Origin: Vibrio hangzhouensis
Lineage (GTDB): Bacteria > Pseudomonadota > Gammaproteobacteria > Enterobacterales > Vibrionaceae
Direction: 5' to 3'
Assembly (NCBI RefSeq): GCF_900107935.1
Contig: NZ_FNVG01000014.1
Coordinates: 62,001 to 126,000 of the forward strand
Length of the DNA stretch: 64,000 nucleotides
Positions within the stretch are counted from its first letter, which is position 1. Each line of letters begins with the position of its first letter. The position numbers were made by a program, and so were the translations under genes. Below, in pieces: positions 27,209 to 35,691 of the stretch. The notes beneath the pieces were generated by a model. The model saw only the letters and a list, made by a program, of their open reading frames with translations, was not told the origin of the DNA and did no database searches.

Positions 27209-27238
27209 AAAAGGTCTAGCACGTTGGCTAGACCTTTT
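27209..27238. terminator. Bidirectional terminator
   Basis: AAAAGGTCTAGC (27209-27220) and GCTAGACCTTTT (27227-27238) form a perfect 12-bp stem with a 6-base loop and A/T flanks on both sides. It lies between the convergent small secreted protein gene and the LamB-like porin gene and can serve both. Confidence 0.92.
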
Positions 27239-27274
27239 ATTAGCTAAGAAAAGGGAATTTGGTGAAATTGGTGA

Positions 27275-28480
27275 CTACCACCAAGCTTCAAATTTGACAC
27301 CAGCGATCAGGGCATCAAGCTTCGTATCTTTTGCGTCGTTTGAAACGTCACCGTATGTCGCGTATGCACTTAGCATTGGACGAGACCACTCAAAACCACC
27401 GACTGCCCAGTTGTGTTGTAGTGTCGCCTTAACACCCGAATTAATATCGCCATCTTCGATGCCAACAGTATTTTCACCGAATTTAACTTGTGAGTAACCT
27501 AGTTCGAACCATGTTGATTGCATGTTGTTCCACTGGTGTTTAGGGCGAACAATTAAACTGATTTCATCTGCATCGTAATTGTCGCTACCCCAGTTATACA
27601 TCATGTTTTCGCCTTTGCCATATACGACTGAATAAGCGATATTTGTGTTATCTTGAATCTGGAAGCCACCTTCAAGCTGCACGTATAAACGCGTTGCATC
27701 TTCTTTATAGAAGTACGTTGATGCAGCCCAGTTACCCGCATCCACACCGTCTTGATACATCATTCTTAGTTGGTGACCATTTTTATAGTCTAGGATAGTA
27801 CCGAGTTGATAATTGGTGTCACGAGCTTCGTATTCACCAGTACCATCTCCACTTGTCGTATCAGTGATCTCTTGACGACCAAAACCTATAGAGCCAAATA
27901 CTTCAAACTTCAGGTCATTAGTCAGTTCAATGTCGTGTGCACGCGCAGTCCAAGCGTAAGTACTTGGGTCACCTTCATTCGCCTGAACGATAGAAGTATC
28001 CAGGCGTACAGCGCCTAGGTCGTAATTGTCAACACCTACACCTAGGCCTGAATACATAGACCAGTAGTAATCGTTTAGGCCAGACTGCTTACGCATGTTG
28101 AATTTACGTCCAGCCCAGAAGTAAGCGTCAGGATTAGAATCTAAAAGGTTTGTGCCGCCTGCCCAGAACTGCGCTAGATTGATGGCACTTCCACCAGTCC
28201 ACTCGTCAACCATTACGCCTACGTCCCACACCGAACCGTTGTCGCCAGTAAAGTCTTTACCCAGACCAAACTCGCCACCATGACCACCGTTACCTAATGC
28301 GCCTAGTGTATTACCATTGAACTTACCATCAACCGCGATTTGGTTCATCCCGTCATGCTCGTACTGCATTCCGTAGTTTGCATAACCAAAGAATTTGATA
28401 TCATCCGATGCCACTGCACTCATTGAAGATGACAGTGCTAAAGAGCCTGCCACAGCAAAAGCGATAGTATTAATTTTCAT
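27275..28480 (-). CDS. LamB-like maltoporin-family sugar porin
   Basis: The 401-residue protein has a signal peptide (MKINTIAFAVAGSLALSSSMSAVAS) and LamB landmarks: FFGYANYGMQY at the mature start, FGLGKDF, and FWAGRKFNMRKQSGLNDYYWSMYSGLGVGVDNYDLG, the family's greasy-slide region, with a C-terminal aromatic Trp-Trp. It should pass oligosaccharides across the outer membrane. Its neighbours (GH3 glucosidase, Opp-type ABC transporter) point to beta-glucosides rather than maltodextrins. ATG 28480 is chosen; upstream codons to 28516 are not part of the signal peptide. Candidate LacI-type sites lie at 28618-28642. Confidence 0.88.
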   Translation of the reverse strand: MKINTIAFAVAGSLALSSSMSAVASDDIKFFGYANYGMQYEHDGMNQIAVDGKFNGNTLGALGNGGHGGEFGLGKDFTGDNGSVWDVGVMVDEWTGGSAINLAQFWAGGTNLLDSNPDAYFWAGRKFNMRKQSGLNDYYWSMYSGLGVGVDNYDLGAVRLDTSIVQANEGDPSTYAWTARAHDIELTNDLKFEVFGSIGFGRQEITDTTSGDGTGEYEARDTNYQLGTILDYKNGHQLRMMYQDGVDAGNWAASTYFYKEDATRLYVQLEGGFQIQDNTNIAYSVVYGKGENMMYNWGSDNYDADEISLIVRPKHQWNNMQSTWFELGYSQVKFGENTVGIEDGDINSGVKATLQHNWAVGGFEWSRPMLSAYATYGDVSNDAKDTKLDALIAGVKFEAWW

Positions 28481-28617
28481 ATTTTTATACCTAAGAGATT
28501 TAATATTTACGGTCATTTACATTTCGAAATAAATATTATCAAATGGCATTTTTATTAATATTCAAAAATTAAAGCTAAGTTAATTTTAGTGAAGCAGTAA
28601 ATAATTAAAAATAGCGA

Positions 28618-28642
28618 CATGAAAGTTTATGGATAACTTTCA
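28618..28642. promoter_or_regulatory. Degenerate copy of the LacI-type operator before the porin gene
   Basis: CATGAAAGTTTATG (28618-28631) matches 13 of the first 14 bases of the palindrome CATGAAAGTTTCATG found upstream of the sugar-binding protein gene (one base skipped near the end), and AACTTTCA (28635-28642) is a complementary half. It lies about 140 bases upstream of the porin start, the same distance as the perfect sites from their gene. Confidence 0.45.
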
Positions 28643-28794
28643 CAAGAGTGTGATATCGACTTATCAAATAAGTATACTATAGATAAAAAGCAGTCATGAA
28701 GTTCCAGCAAGTCGGGAAACAATCAGATGATTCGTCTGTAACTTTCATTAAGCTATTCATCACTAAACTGAATTGGCACATATAACTTAGAATA

Positions 28795-28828
28795 AAAATT
28801 GCCAAGCTAATAAGCCTGGCAATTTTTT
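28795..28828 (-). terminator. Intrinsic terminator of the GH3 gene
   Basis: AAAATTGCCA (28795-28804) pairs with TGGCAATTTT (28817-28826), and the minus strand continues into a T-rich stretch. It lies 19 bases after the GH3 stop codon and separates that gene from the porin gene. Confidence 0.88.
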
Positions 28829-28846
28829 TCAAAGGACTAGTTGGAT

Positions 28847-31612
28847 TTATTCTGCAATAAATCGTAGCTCATGCAGAATCAAACCTGGTTTAACAAAGTT
28901 GACATCAACTGTGTAGTAACCCGATGCAAGAATGACAGGTAGTCCATCCACTTTTACCACTTCCCCTTCTGTGCCATTTACCGGGATTGACATGCTGTAC
29001 ACATCGTTAAGTGATAGAGAACAAGATGACTGTGCAAGTGCGTCACGAGCGTAGCTAACATACGCTTCAACTCGATAAGTACCCGCGCTTTCAACCTTCA
29101 ATATTGCACTGCAGAACTCTTCTGCCATCAGGTTTAATGGCTCGCTAATCAGGCTGAATGTTTCGCTAGATTCTTGATTCGCCGTAAAGGTATTGATTGG
29201 CTCATACGCTTTCAATGGACGCTTCATTGCTGGTGTATTTAGAATGAATCGACAAATATTCATCGCGCTGCGTTGCAACTCACCTAAGCTAAGCGTGCCA
29301 CTTTCTAATGCCGTGATTGAATCGTCTTCCATTGCATTTGGCTCTGCTCCGTCAACACCCACTACCATATACAGGTCATTTTGCGAACGAACCATGTATG
29401 ACGTGAATGTACAACCCGCCTCACCCGCCCGTGACGGATGGTTCATCTTCGCCCACCAGTCGGTCATTACAATACCTGTGTAACCCCACTCTTTGCGCAA
29501 AATTGTGGTGTTTAGGTCATAGTTAGACGCCGTCCAGTGACCGTTAACTGGGTTGTATGCTGTCATGATGGATGATGCTTCACCCTGCTTCACAGCGATT
29601 TCAAATGGCTTAATATGAAGTTGACGAATAGCACGCTCTGAAATAACACTGTCCACTTCTGTTCGTGCTTTTTCTTGATCGTTGGCGATAAAGTGCTTAA
29701 TTGTACCCGTTACACCTGCTTGTTTTAGGCCAAGTGTCTGCGCGGCAGCCATCATGCCTGTTAAGAATGGGTCTTCCGAAAAATATTCAAAGTTACGGCC
29801 ATTTAGCGGGTGGCGATGAATGTTCATACCCGGGCCAAGCAGTGTATCTACTTCATTCGCCTGCATCTCTTCACCAACCAATTGGTAAAGGGCTTGGTTA
29901 AGTTCACAGTTCCAAGTACAACCTAATAACGTACCAACTGGCACTTGGCTTGCCTGATGCCCGCTATCCATACGAATACCAGAAGGACCATCTGATGCCG
30001 CAACAACTGGAATGCCAAATTCAAACAATGAATTTGTGACACCACCAAACGCTGCAGCTACACCAGCGGTAACTTTTGCACTACACATGCCTTCACCACG
30101 AACAATTGCCACTAAATCTTGTTCGGACAGCTGTGCAATGAACTGCTCCATGTTCGCTTTACCATCGGCGACATCAATCAATTTGATGCCCTGGTCACCG
30201 GTCATTTCCAGTGTTTTCGGCAGGTTGTCCTGGATACGTTTTTCAAGATCAATCGTGCGTCCTGGTACAACCTCATAGCCAAGCTTTAGTTCGCCAGTTT
30301 CGGTTAGTTGTGGCTTAATACGCTCAAATGATGCAATTGGAGCCATCGCTTCTACTAGACGCTCAGTGACCAGTAGGTCTGGTTGATTGAACGACGTTAC
30401 CTTTACGGCTTTTCGTACGCTTTCGCCTAGATAGAAGCTATAGTCACCGGCTTCCAGTACGTAGCAACTCTTATTGCCAGTTGAACCACTGTCATCATAA
30501 GAAGCAAGGTCAGCCACTTTCACACTAATGCGAACAACCTGACTAGCTTGAGGCGCCAGTTTATCAGTTTTCGTAAAACCAACGAGTGAGCGTGCAGGCT
30601 GTCCGAGCTCGCCTTGCGGTGCCTCAACATAGAGCTGAACCACTTCTTTGCCCGTGTACTGTTCACCTGTGTTCTTCACTTCAATCTCAAAGTGAAGTAG
30701 AGCATCTTTACCCTCCCCCTGCTTGGTGAAAGCCACCAGCGTTTGAGTAAAGTTCGTGTACGACAAACCAAAACCGAACTCATACTGAACTGCTTTTTTG
30801 TTAAACGTTTCGAAATACTTGTAACCCAGATAGATGTCTTCTACATACAGGTTGAAATCTGTGCGACCAAAGTTCGCCGCTGATGGGTAATCAGACAATT
30901 CATATGCAATAGAGTCTACCAAGCGACCACTTGGCGATTCTTCACCGCAAAGCACGTCTGCCAGTGCATGCCCACCCTCCATACCTGCCGCCCAGTTATA
31001 CATTACAGCTTGGATAGATTGGTGGTTTTCAACCGTATCTAGCCACGACATATCAATAATGTTTGTTGTGTTTAATACGATAACAACTTTTTCAAACGCA
31101 CCATTAACCCGCGTGATCATATCCATTTCTGCATCTGTAAGCAGGTAACTGCCTTGCTCTTCTGCATTATCCTGATCTTCACCTGCAGTACGGCCAATGA
31201 TAACCACGGCTTTATTAGACTGCTGTGCCGCAGCTTTAACGACGCTATCGGTTAAAGGCATTTCTTGTTGAAACCATGGTTCTGCTGCCCAGCCACCACC
31301 ACCATCGTCCATTGGGTTTTCTCTTACCCACTCTCGGTAAGTATCGGCTAATGCTTGGTTTAGCGTGATGTTTGTGTTTGCAGATAAACCCTCTAGCACT
31401 GAGACTGCGTAAGGTACATTGACCGCACCACCCGACCCTGTTCCGCTTCGGTACGTATTAATTTGGCAGCGACCAAACAGGGCAATATTATCTTCCGCCG
31501 TAAATGGTAGTACTGCGTTTTCATTCTTTAATAGAACGATACCTTCAGCAGCAGCTTGACGACTAATTGGAGCTATTTTCTTTTGTGCTAATACAGCTTC
31601 TTTTCTAATCAT
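28847..31612 (-). CDS. Domain-swapped glycoside hydrolase family 3 beta-glucosidase
   Basis: The product of about 921 residues is a GH3 enzyme with its two catalytic domains in reversed order. The GH3 C-terminal-type domain comes first (about 15-270, EGIVLLKNENAVLPF, with the likely acid/base region AGEDQDNAEEQGS), then a fibronectin-III-like domain (about 300-400), then the barrel domain (about 450-740) with GPSGIRMD, KHFIANDQE and the nucleophile Asp in GIVMTDWW. A C-terminal beta-rich module (about 810-920) may bind sugar. No signal peptide is visible, so it is cytoplasmic and would cleave imported oligosaccharides. Such permuted GH3 enzymes are known mainly from Ruminococcus-type bacteria. 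GTG 31639 is an alternative start. Confidence 0.88.
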   Translation of the reverse strand: MIRKEAVLAQKKIAPISRQAAAEGIVLLKNENAVLPFTAEDNIALFGRCQINTYRSGTGSGGAVNVPYAVSVLEGLSANTNITLNQALADTYREWVRENPMDDGGGGWAAEPWFQQEMPLTDSVVKAAAQQSNKAVVIIGRTAGEDQDNAEEQGSYLLTDAEMDMITRVNGAFEKVVIVLNTTNIIDMSWLDTVENHQSIQAVMYNWAAGMEGGHALADVLCGEESPSGRLVDSIAYELSDYPSAANFGRTDFNLYVEDIYLGYKYFETFNKKAVQYEFGFGLSYTNFTQTLVAFTKQGEGKDALLHFEIEVKNTGEQYTGKEVVQLYVEAPQGELGQPARSLVGFTKTDKLAPQASQVVRISVKVADLASYDDSGSTGNKSCYVLEAGDYSFYLGESVRKAVKVTSFNQPDLLVTERLVEAMAPIASFERIKPQLTETGELKLGYEVVPGRTIDLEKRIQDNLPKTLEMTGDQGIKLIDVADGKANMEQFIAQLSEQDLVAIVRGEGMCSAKVTAGVAAAFGGVTNSLFEFGIPVVAASDGPSGIRMDSGHQASQVPVGTLLGCTWNCELNQALYQLVGEEMQANEVDTLLGPGMNIHRHPLNGRNFEYFSEDPFLTGMMAAAQTLGLKQAGVTGTIKHFIANDQEKARTEVDSVISERAIRQLHIKPFEIAVKQGEASSIMTAYNPVNGHWTASNYDLNTTILRKEWGYTGIVMTDWWAKMNHPSRAGEAGCTFTSYMVRSQNDLYMVVGVDGAEPNAMEDDSITALESGTLSLGELQRSAMNICRFILNTPAMKRPLKAYEPINTFTANQESSETFSLISEPLNLMAEEFCSAILKVESAGTYRVEAYVSYARDALAQSSCSLSLNDVYSMSIPVNGTEGEVVKVDGLPVILASGYYTVDVNFVKPGLILHELRFIAE

Positions 31613-31683
31613 AACGATACAACTTTTCTTGTTCAGCACATTGGCCGAATGCTATTAGATTGGTATTACTGGGTGAAATAAGA

Positions 31684-31706
31684 GTGCTATGCCTAACAGG
31701 TAGCAC
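31684..31706 (-). other. Hairpin between the ABC ATPase and GH3 genes
   Basis: GTGCTA (31684-31689) and TAGCAC (31701-31706) with inner CCT/AGG pairs form a stem-loop in the 105-bp gap. The T-tract is poor, so it may only attenuate transcription into the GH3 gene. Confidence 0.5.
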
Positions 31707-31717
31707 CCTTAATACAA

Positions 31718-32722
31718 TTACTTGGTGAACAAGTGACAACGTGCGAAATGGTTCTCTGCCAGCACCACCGGTTCGGGGAGGTACTCTGAACACACTGCTT
31801 TTGCATGAGGACAACGAGCCGCATAAGGACAACCCTTGCTCTCAGGCGTCCATACTGGCGTTTCCATCGTACGGTGCGTTGGCAGCTTTTCATGGATACT
31901 ACGGCTTGGATCTGGCACTGCAGCTAATAAAAGCTGAGTGTATGGGTGTTGCGGGTTTTGGGTAATGGCTTCTGTGTCACCCCACTCAACCATGTGCCCA
32001 GAGTAAAGTACAATCGTCTCTTCGGCGATGTAACGTGCCGTTGCGATATCATGGGTGATGTACATAAACGCTTTGTTCATCTCGGTCTTCATCTTGTTCA
32101 TTAGATTCAGAACACCGATTCGAATCGACACATCCAACATTGAAGTTGGCTCGTCAGCAAGAATCACCTTCGCACCAATGGCCAGTGTTTTCGCCAGGAA
32201 TACACGCTGACGCTGACCACCCGATAACTGATGAGGGAATTTATCTAACACCTCTTTTGCTGGCGTTAGGCCTACTTCTTCAAGGATTTCAATCAACTTA
32301 GCTTCTAGCTCAGGACCTTCCTTAAAATTATGATGAATGACCATTGGCCGCTTAAGGTGGTAACGAATTGTGTGTAGTGGATTCAGCGAACTAAACGGAT
32401 CTTGGAATACCATTTGTACTTCACGACGATAAAAACCCAGATCTTCTGACCCTTTGATTTCATCAATATTTTCACCGTGGTAGTAAATACCACCGCTGGT
32501 TGCCTTATGGATTTTGGTAGCGATTTTTGCAGATGTCGACTTACCACAACCTGACTCACCTACCACAGCAACACAGGTGCCTGCACGCAGTTTGAAGTTC
32601 AGGCCGTTTACGGCACGTAGATACTTTTGTTTTCCAAACAAACCATCACGCTTAGTCTTGAAATCAATAGTAACGTTCTTAGCTTCAAGAATAACGTTTT
32701 TGTTGTATTCTGCTGTTTCCAT
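31718..32722 (-). CDS. Opp/Dpp-type ABC transporter ATPase (second ATPase)
   Basis: The 334-residue ATPase has Walker A GESGCGKST (about 52-60), signature LSGGQRQR, Walker B VILADEP and the C-terminal oligopeptide/sugar-type cysteine region GCPYAARCPHAKAVC. It is the OppF/DppF-like partner of the next ATPase, 2 bp apart. With the two permeases and binding protein it makes a complete Opp-family importer; in Vibrio, such systems (for example VC0616-0620) also carry chito- or cello-oligosaccharides. Confidence 0.9.
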   Translation of the reverse strand: METAEYNKNVILEAKNVTIDFKTKRDGLFGKQKYLRAVNGLNFKLRAGTCVAVVGESGCGKSTSAKIATKIHKATSGGIYYHGENIDEIKGSEDLGFYRREVQMVFQDPFSSLNPLHTIRYHLKRPMVIHHNFKEGPELEAKLIEILEEVGLTPAKEVLDKFPHQLSGGQRQRVFLAKTLAIGAKVILADEPTSMLDVSIRIGVLNLMNKMKTEMNKAFMYITHDIATARYIAEETIVLYSGHMVEWGDTEAITQNPQHPYTQLLLAAVPDPSRSIHEKLPTHRTMETPVWTPESKGCPYAARCPHAKAVCSEYLPEPVVLAENHFARCHLFTK

Positions 32723-32724
32723 GA

Positions 32725-33699
32725 TTATTCCTGCACTGCTAATTGGTTATGACAAGATACAAAGCGGCCTTCACCAGCCTTCATTAGGATTGGAGCGGTG
32801 TTATGACACTGCTCAGATGCGTTAAAACATCGAGGGGCGAAACGACAACCCGCTGGAACATTTTTCAGGTCCAGTGGTGTACCTTTAATACCTTTCATTT
32901 CTACTAGTTCACCTTTTAGTGTTGGGAACGAGTCACCTAGGCCGTGTGAGTAAGGATGCTTGGGTTGTTGCAAAATGATCTTCGACGGAGCTAGCTCCAC
33001 GAGTTGCCCCGAATACATGATGCCTATGCGGTCACACAGTTCTACCATCAAGCTCAGGTCGTGTGTGATGAACAGAATTGAAAAACCGTATGTTTCTTTT
33101 AGCTCATACACTTTTTGTAGGATTTCACGCTGTACAACTACGTCGAGTGCTGTTGTTGGCTCATCCATAATCAAAAGCTTTGGCTTGAGTGCAAGTGCAA
33201 GTGCAATAACCACACGCTGACGCATACCACCAGAGAATTGGTGTGGGTAATCAAATAGACGGTCAACCGGAATATCGACGATCTTCAGTAACTCTTTCGC
33301 TTTTTCAACCGATTCCTCGCGCGTCTTAACCACGCCGTGTGCATCAAAGATATCCCAGAACTGATATTCGATGGTTTTTACGGGGTTTAGACAGTTCATT
33401 GCACTCTGGAACACCATTGAGGTGTCTTTCCAACGAAAATCACGCAGGCGTCCTTCATCCATTTGCAGAACGTCTTCGCCTTCAAATAGAATTTCACCTT
33501 CAGAGATAAGTGCTGGCGGGCGGTGTAAGCGCATTAGCGAGTAGGCAATCGTTGATTTACCACAACCTGATTCACCCGCAAGACCTAGTATTTCACCTTT
33601 ATTGATATGGAAAGATACGTTATTTACTGCACGCACCTTGCCATCAAATGTTACATAGTCAACGCACAGATTATTTACTTGAACTAGTTTCTCGCTCAT
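32725..33699 (-). CDS. Opp/Dpp-type ABC transporter ATPase (first ATPase)
   Basis: The 324-residue ATPase has Walker A GESGCGKST, signature FSGGMRQR, Walker B LLIMDEP and a C-terminal CRFAPRCFNASEQC motif, as in OppD/DppD. Its ATG shares a base with the stop codon of the upstream permease gene (TAATG), and GGAGAG precedes it, so translation is coupled. It energises uptake with the neighbouring ATPase. Confidence 0.9.
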   Translation of the reverse strand: MSEKLVQVNNLCVDYVTFDGKVRAVNNVSFHINKGEILGLAGESGCGKSTIAYSLMRLHRPPALISEGEILFEGEDVLQMDEGRLRDFRWKDTSMVFQSAMNCLNPVKTIEYQFWDIFDAHGVVKTREESVEKAKELLKIVDIPVDRLFDYPHQFSGGMRQRVVIALALALKPKLLIMDEPTTALDVVVQREILQKVYELKETYGFSILFITHDLSLMVELCDRIGIMYSGQLVELAPSKIILQQPKHPYSHGLGDSFPTLKGELVEMKGIKGTPLDLKNVPAGCRFAPRCFNASEQCHNTAPILMKAGEGRFVSCHNQLAVQE

Positions 33700-34622
33700 T
33701 ACGCTCTCTCCACTTGTAGTTTCAACGCTTTCTCTGCCTTTTTCTCTTCACGGCGGAAACGAGCCATGATGCGCTGTGCTTTTAGCTTAGGGTTTGAGAT
33801 TTCATCAATCGAAAAGTTGATAAGAGCTAGACCAATCGCGATAGAAGCCAGTGCCACACTAGGCGCTAGGATTTCCCACCATGCACCGATACGAATAGCT
33901 GAAGTCTGCTGTGCGTTGTAAAGCATGACGCCCCAAGTGACTTCTAGTGGATCACCAAGACCGATGAACTCTAGCGTTGCTTCCGTCATGATTGCGTAGA
34001 TGACGGTGCCAATGAACGAACTTGCAAGAATCGACATCATGTTTGGCATTACTTCGGCAAACAGCATACGGAATTTGTTCTCCCCCATTACTTCTGCAGC
34101 ATGAACGAAGTCACGGTTACGTATCGACAATGTTTGAGCACGAAGTACACGTGCGCCCCACGGCCAACTTGTTGCACCAATGATGATGGCGATAACCAGT
34201 GGTGAAACCTGATCAAGGAATGCAGCAAGTACGAGCATTAAAGGCAAGCTTGGAACAACCATCACTAGGTTTGTGATGAAAGACAGTACATTATCAACAA
34301 TGCCCCCGAAGTAACCTGATGCGATGCCGACAACCATTGCCATTACCATTACAAAGGTGCCAGCGACTATGCCAACCATCAGAGACGTACGGCCTCCGTA
34401 TAGAACCTGTGCCCATACATCACGGCCCATACGTGTAGTCCCCAGAATATTGTCTGCATTTGGCGCTTGGTGTGGGCGTGCCACACGTGCGTTCGGAAGA
34501 ACGTCAGCAAGTAGTGGAGCTAGGATACACATCATTACTACAGTAAATACAATCGTTAAACCAACCGCAGCTTTAGGGTTGTCGAGTACGAACTGTTTGA
34601 TATTCGCGAGTGCTTTTTTCAT
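33699..34622 (-). CDS. Opp/Dpp-type ABC permease (DppC-like)
   Basis: The 307-residue permease has about six membrane segments. The N-terminal segment (AAVGLTIVFTVVMMCILAPLLA) is followed by DppC-type GTTRMGRDVWAQVLYGGRTSL. The EAA loop (HAAEVMGENKFRMLFAEVMPN, near 195) contacts the ATPases. ATG 34622 is chosen over TTG 34643. It follows the other permease by 13 bp. Confidence 0.9.
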   Translation of the reverse strand: MKKALANIKQFVLDNPKAAVGLTIVFTVVMMCILAPLLADVLPNARVARPHQAPNADNILGTTRMGRDVWAQVLYGGRTSLMVGIVAGTFVMVMAMVVGIASGYFGGIVDNVLSFITNLVMVVPSLPLMLVLAAFLDQVSPLVIAIIIGATSWPWGARVLRAQTLSIRNRDFVHAAEVMGENKFRMLFAEVMPNMMSILASSFIGTVIYAIMTEATLEFIGLGDPLEVTWGVMLYNAQQTSAIRIGAWWEILAPSVALASIAIGLALINFSIDEISNPKLKAQRIMARFRREEKKAEKALKLQVERA

Positions 34623-34635
34623 TTTGTTTATTCTC

Positions 34636-35625
34636 TTAGTCAAGTTGCGAACGTAGACGAGGGTCTAAGATGAACAGTAGACAGTCAGCAACAAAGTTAC
34701 AGCCAAGAACCATGATCGTCATAATTAGTAGGTAACCTTGGATTAGCGGGTAGTCACGGGCAAGCATTCCCTGGAACATTACCTGGCCAAGCCCTGGGTA
34801 GTTAAAGATAATTTCGATGATGAGTGATCCCGCAAAGATAGAACCCACTGACATTGCGAACGTTGTGATCATAGGTAAGATTGCGTTACGAGCGCCGTAT
34901 TGAAGCATCACTTTCTTGTCTTTAACGCCTTTTGCCCAACCCATCACGATGAAGTCTTCACCTAACTGGTTAATCATGTTTGAGCGCATACCCATCACAC
35001 CCCCCATACCCAGTAGCACCATGCTAAGAAGGGGCAGAGCCAAGTGGTATGCCACGCTGCCAATAAATTTGAATGATGCCTCAGGATCTAAGTCCGGGTT
35101 GTAGCCATAACCTGTTGGGAACCAACCTAAATCTGAAGCAAATAGGAAGTAGATCAATAATGCCATGACAACGGCAGGAATTGACGAGATGATCACCGAT
35201 CCAACAGTGATGATTGAGTCAACCCATGTTCCGCGCTTCCATGCTACATAGATACCTGTTAGCGTTGTAATGGTGTAAGAAACCAAAATGTAAGAACCAA
35301 CAAGTAGAAGTGTCCAAAGCATACCGCGACTTAACACGTCCATGACTGGCTGGAAAAAGCGAGTGGACGTACCCCAGTCACCCGCAAGGATACTGAAAAG
35401 GTAAGAAGTAAACTGTTCGAAAAGTGGGGCATTTGCTGAGTAGCCGTAAAGAGCCTCGAGTGACGCAATCATCTCTGGCGTGATTTGACCACCGGTTTGT
35501 GCCAATCGACCAAGGAAAGATTGAATCGGATCACCTGGCATCATTCGTGGCAGGAAGAAGTTGATAATCACCGCACCGAGAAACGCTAGGATATAAAAAC
35601 CTAGTCTACTAACAATATATCTCAT
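34636..35625 (-). CDS. Opp/Dpp-type ABC permease (DppB-like)
   Basis: The 329-residue permease has the DppB N-terminus (FYILAFLGAVIINFFLPRMMPGDP), about six membrane segments and the EAA loop MGWAKGVKDKKVMLQYGARNAILP near 235. It forms the membrane channel with the DppC-like protein. It lies 66 bp after the binding-protein gene, behind a hairpin. Confidence 0.9.
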   Translation of the reverse strand: MRYIVSRLGFYILAFLGAVIINFFLPRMMPGDPIQSFLGRLAQTGGQITPEMIASLEALYGYSANAPLFEQFTSYLFSILAGDWGTSTRFFQPVMDVLSRGMLWTLLLVGSYILVSYTITTLTGIYVAWKRGTWVDSIITVGSVIISSIPAVVMALLIYFLFASDLGWFPTGYGYNPDLDPEASFKFIGSVAYHLALPLLSMVLLGMGGVMGMRSNMINQLGEDFIVMGWAKGVKDKKVMLQYGARNAILPMITTFAMSVGSIFAGSLIIEIIFNYPGLGQVMFQGMLARDYPLIQGYLLIMTIMVLGCNFVADCLLFILDPRLRSQLD

Positions 35626-35655
35626 AATAATACTTACTCAATGATGGAAAAGTGA

Positions 35656-35679
35656 GGTGCTGACTGGTTAGTCAGCACC
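35656..35679 (-). other. Strong hairpin after the binding-protein gene
   Basis: GGTGCTGACT (35656-35665) and AGTCAGCACC (35670-35679) make a perfect 10-bp stem with a 4-base loop, 12 bases after the binding-protein stop. The T-tract is short. Such hairpins commonly make the binding protein more abundant than the permeases by partial termination or 3'-end protection. Confidence 0.75.
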
Positions 35680-35691
35680 CTGGCCAGCTAA

